Origin: Deltaproteobacteria bacterium
Lineage (GTDB): Bacteria > Bdellovibrionota > FAC87 > UBA2466
Direction: 5' to 3'
Assembly (NCBI GenBank): GCA_013205415.1
Contig: JABMMY010000315.1
Location: 1-7,003, forward strand
DNA length: 7,003 bases
Positions 4,784-7,003 of this stretch are shown here, piece after piece (the stretch's first letter is position 1; each line of letters starts with the position of its first letter). The notes beneath the pieces were generated by a model, which was given only the letters and a program-made list of their open reading frames with translations, did no database searches and was not told the DNA's origin. The position numbers and the translations under genes are program-made.

Positions 4784-5506
4784 ATGTCCAAACCACCTAA
4801 AATAGATCGCAAAGAGCTAAATAAACCGGATCAGTTTGTTGAACAGGGAAGGCATGTTTTAGAATTATTTGTAGGGTATCAAACTAAAATTTTCACAGGG
4901 ATAGTTGGAATTTTAGTTATTTTATTAGGTGGGTATGGTTACCAGTGGAGAAAAACCTCCAGAAATGAACAGGGTTGGAAAGTTTATTTTGAAGTTAACA
5001 AAACTGCTGAACCTGAACGTTGGGAAAAATTAAAAAAGGTATCCTCCGACTATTCCTCTTTAATGGTGGGCCAATTTGCCGCCACTCAAATTGCCGATCA
5101 TTATTTCGATGAGGCAAAAAAACAATCTGAAAAAGATGCAGGTGTCATCGCTCCCAGCGCTGGGCTAGCCACTGAGTGGTATTCCAAAGCCCTAAGCTCC
5201 TCTGCTTTGATAGCCCCTAATGAGAGAGGATTGCTTCTTATCAATCGAGCAGGCTCCTATGAAATGGCACAGAACTGGGATGCTGCTATGGCCGATTACA
5301 CCGAGTCTGCCAAAATTGGATTTGAAGGCAAGGCTTTGGCACTTTTAGGACAGGCCAGGGTGTACGAATTAAAAAAGGAAAACACAAAGGCTATCGAAAC
5401 TTATGAAAAGGTTTCAGCCGATTTTCTTAATTCTGAATACGGCAAACTCGCTAAAAATTATTTACGTCGATTAAAAAGCCCTCTTTTTATGGAGCCAAAA
5501 TCCTGA
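4784..5506 (+). CDS. YfgM-like membrane-anchored TPR protein
   Basis: This 240-residue protein has the layout of YfgM: a short cytoplasmic N-terminus rich in Lys/Asp, one membrane helix (about 36-53, IFTGIVGILVILLGGYGY) followed by WRK, then a periplasmic helical domain. TPR-like helix pairs are visible at about 147-180 (LLLINRAGSYEMAQNWDAAM) and 180-232 (LALLGQARVYELKKENTKAI and onward). In E. coli YfgM binds the translocon partner PpiD and helps periplasmic chaperone traffic, and its gene lies just before bamB, as here. The stop overlaps the start of the next gene by one base (TGATG), so the two are co-translated. GGAGG upstream supports the start, though the spacing is long. The gene order strengthens an otherwise low-complexity assignment. 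Confidence 0.8.
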   Translation: MSKPPKIDRKELNKPDQFVEQGRHVLELFVGYQTKIFTGIVGILVILLGGYGYQWRKTSRNEQGWKVYFEVNKTAEPERWEKLKKVSSDYSSLMVGQFAATQIADHYFDEAKKQSEKDAGVIAPSAGLATEWYSKALSSSALIAPNERGLLLINRAGSYEMAQNWDAAMADYTESAKIGFEGKALALLGQARVYELKKENTKAIETYEKVSADFLNSEYGKLAKNYLRRLKSPLFMEPKS

Positions 5507-6672
5507 TGAAAAAGTATGTTTTAAGTTTTCTTTTTTTTGGAGTGCCTTTTTTTGTTTTTGGGGACGTCCAGGTGAACCATCAGTGGGTACAGCTTGCTCA
5601 AGCCCGAAGAGACGTTGAATCTACCGAGGAACGAACTCGTCCCGTATTAATGGGGGATATTATTTATTCTGCTAATTTATCGGGAGAGGTCACGGCCACT
5701 CATCGTTTTGAAGGCTATAAACTATGGGAAAGAAAATTGTCCGCTGGAGTCGAAGGCTCTCTTACCTATGGTCGGTCCAAAGTAATGGTAGGGGATCTTT
5801 CCGGTGATTTAGTCGCTCTGAATGCTAGAGATGGTTCCGACTATTGGCGTTTCAAAATAGCCACAGAGTGGCTTTCTCCAGCTGCTATTTCTCGCGATAA
5901 AGTTTTTGTAGCCACCTCAAATGACGAGCTCTTTGCCCTGTCTGAAAATCAAGGAAAGGAGGTTTGGCATTACTCCCACCGTGGAGATGAAAAGATGACG
6001 GTGAGAGGTACGGGAGGCCCTGTTGTTTTTGGTAATGAGGTATTTCAAGGTTTCTCAAATGGCGATTTGGTCGCTTTATCGGTCGCCCAAGGTAAGGTAT
6101 TGTGGGTTAAAAAATTAAAATCTAAAGAGCGATTTTATGATGTCGATATGAGTCCCTATGTCGACGATAAAGGGGTGATTGTAGGCACCTTTGATGGCAA
6201 GGTTTATAGCCTAGATCGGCTCACCGGTTCGATTAATTGGGTATTTCCTGTGGGAAGCTATGGTGGTTTTTTTGTTGAAAATGACAGGGTTTATTTTTCG
6301 GGCTTGGATAATAACTTTTATTGTGTCAACCGTGCGATGGGAAATGTGGTTTGGAAAACGCCCTTTGAAAAGGGTGTGGGACTCACCCCTGCAAAGCTTG
6401 GGGACAATTTAATTTTTACGACCTCGTCAGATCCCGTTTATGTCATTAGGGCGGCAGACGGAAAGGTGGAGTGGACCGGTAGCTTAGGTGCGGGAACCTT
6501 GAGTTCCCCTTTAGCCTCTTCAGAAGGATTTTTTTATATATTAAGTCATTTTGGAAATCTATTTTCTTTTGAAGTTTCGAAGGGGCAATCCTTTTTTAAA
6601 TCTCCAAAAACTGTAATAACTCCATCGGCATTTTCACGTGACCTTGCAAAATCAAATAGAAATCGCTCTTAA
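5506..6672 (+). CDS. bamB: BamB-like PQQ-repeat beta-propeller protein
   Basis: BamB is the propeller subunit of the BAM complex that inserts beta-barrels into the outer membrane. The 388-residue length fits the family. After a signal peptide (residues 1-19) I count eight PQQ-type blades. Each follows the pattern 'V-x-V/F-G/S-x-x-x-G-x-L/V-x-A/S-L-x-x-x-x-G-x-x-x-W', for example VMVGDLSGDLVALNARDG, VFVATSNDELFALSENQG and VYFSGLDNNFYCVNRAMG. Eight blades is the BamB number. The signal peptide ends FFVFGDVQ with no cysteine, so unlike E. coli BamB this protein is not a lipoprotein and is probably soluble in the periplasm. GGAG sits 11 bases before the ATG, which overlaps the upstream stop (TGATG). 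The gene follows a YfgM-like gene, as bamB does in proteobacteria. Another PQQ-propeller role is possible. The C-terminus is a short basic tail overlapping the next gene. Confidence 0.82.
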   Translation: MKKYVLSFLFFGVPFFVFGDVQVNHQWVQLAQARRDVESTEERTRPVLMGDIIYSANLSGEVTATHRFEGYKLWERKLSAGVEGSLTYGRSKVMVGDLSGDLVALNARDGSDYWRFKIATEWLSPAAISRDKVFVATSNDELFALSENQGKEVWHYSHRGDEKMTVRGTGGPVVFGNEVFQGFSNGDLVALSVAQGKVLWVKKLKSKERFYDVDMSPYVDDKGVIVGTFDGKVYSLDRLTGSINWVFPVGSYGGFFVENDRVYFSGLDNNFYCVNRAMGNVVWKTPFEKGVGLTPAKLGDNLIFTTSSDPVYVIRAADGKVEWTGSLGAGTLSSPLASSEGFFYILSHFGNLFSFEVSKGQSFFKSPKTVITPSAFSRDLAKSNRNRS

Positions 6673-7003
6673 AGACGCCTGTCGGTCTTTTGTTTTCTCC
6701 GGATATCAACTTGTCACGGAAACACCCAAAGGTGTGTTCTCTTGGGAGGGTGGCACCACTAGTTATTGGCCTAACGGCCAAGCGGTGTCCGATGAAACCT
6801 ATTTTGATCTAGGATCTTTAACGAAAGTTATTTTAACTACAAGCGTGTTGGCTCGCTTGGTAGAACGTAAAGAGATAAAGTTAAAGACTCCACTTAAAGA
6901 TTATCTCTCCATTTTTAATGGGACGAGATATCAAGACTTAACACTTGAACAATTGCTCACTCACCAATCGGGTTTGATCGCCTGGTACCCATTTTATACG
7001 GAA
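6638..7003 (+). CDS. Serine hydrolase, beta-lactamase class C/PBP4* family, N-terminal part
   Basis: The frame runs open to the window edge, so about 122 residues are seen. The PF00144-type signature is clear: FDLGSLTKV, with nucleophile Ser60 and Lys63 forming the SxxK motif. The block LLTHQSGL follows, typical of class C beta-lactamases, D-aminopeptidases, esterases and PBP4*-like proteins. The Tyr-x-Asn and Lys/His-x-Gly motifs that would refine the function lie beyond the edge. An in-frame TAA at 6617-6619 limits the start to GTG 6638 or TTG 6644; neither has a good ribosome binding site. The gene overlaps bamB by about 35 bases in another frame, so translation is probably coupled. No signal peptide is visible at the N-terminus, which suggests a cytoplasmic enzyme and argues against a secreted beta-lactamase. 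Confidence 0.85.
   Translation, partial: MTLQNQIEIALKDACRSFVFSGYQLVTETPKGVFSWEGGTTSYWPNGQAVSDETYFDLGSLTKVILTTSVLARLVERKEIKLKTPLKDYLSIFNGTRYQDLTLEQLLTHQSGLIAWYPFYTE

Noticed and set aside
1..7003. CRISPR array, tRNA, rRNA or complete insertion sequence
   Set aside because: I saw no regularly spaced direct repeats, no cloverleaf-like segment and no transposase frame with terminal repeats.

Overview
The window is moderately AT-rich bacterial DNA from a diderm (Gram-negative) organism. Evidence for this is a BamB-type propeller, a single-span YfgM-like TPR protein, a lipoprotein with a lipobox, and an outer-membrane barrel protein ending in an aromatic residue. The style of the toxin-antitoxin pair and the envelope genes reminds me of Bdellovibrionota and other former deltaproteobacterial lineages. 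That is an impression, not something the sequence proves.

Layout. (1) 1-911: the 3' end of uppP (+) faces a Cys-rich lipoprotein of unknown function (-). (2) About 1040-3690 is an accessory block between envelope genes. It holds a toxin-first type II toxin-antitoxin operon (RelE/HigB-like toxin plus XRE antitoxin) with a promoter buried in a long palindrome. Next come two tightly coupled genes: a protein with an RNNNPGNL-type (phage P5/lysozyme-like) domain and a DUF3892-like tail, then a secreted protein of unknown family. The block ends with the C-terminal remnant of a hipA kinase gene (-) whose catalytic-loop aspartates have become tyrosines. (3) 3808-4545: an outer-membrane beta-barrel protein (-) with a consensus promoter. 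(4) 4784 to the window end: a compact + strand operon of a YfgM-like TPR protein, a BamB-like eight-bladed propeller and the start of a serine hydrolase of the beta-lactamase class C/PBP4* type, with genes touching or overlapping.

How the genes work together. The last operon looks like an envelope-biogenesis unit: YfgM and BamB homologues act at the periplasmic face of the inner membrane and in outer-membrane protein assembly, and the serine hydrolase family includes penicillin-binding and peptidase members. UppP recycles the lipid carrier for peptidoglycan. The middle block combines an autoregulated toxin-antitoxin pair, a candidate wall-active effector with a secreted partner, and a dead hipA. 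The effector/immunity reading is the most interesting idea in the window, but it rests on gene order, signal-peptide logic and a domain resemblance only.
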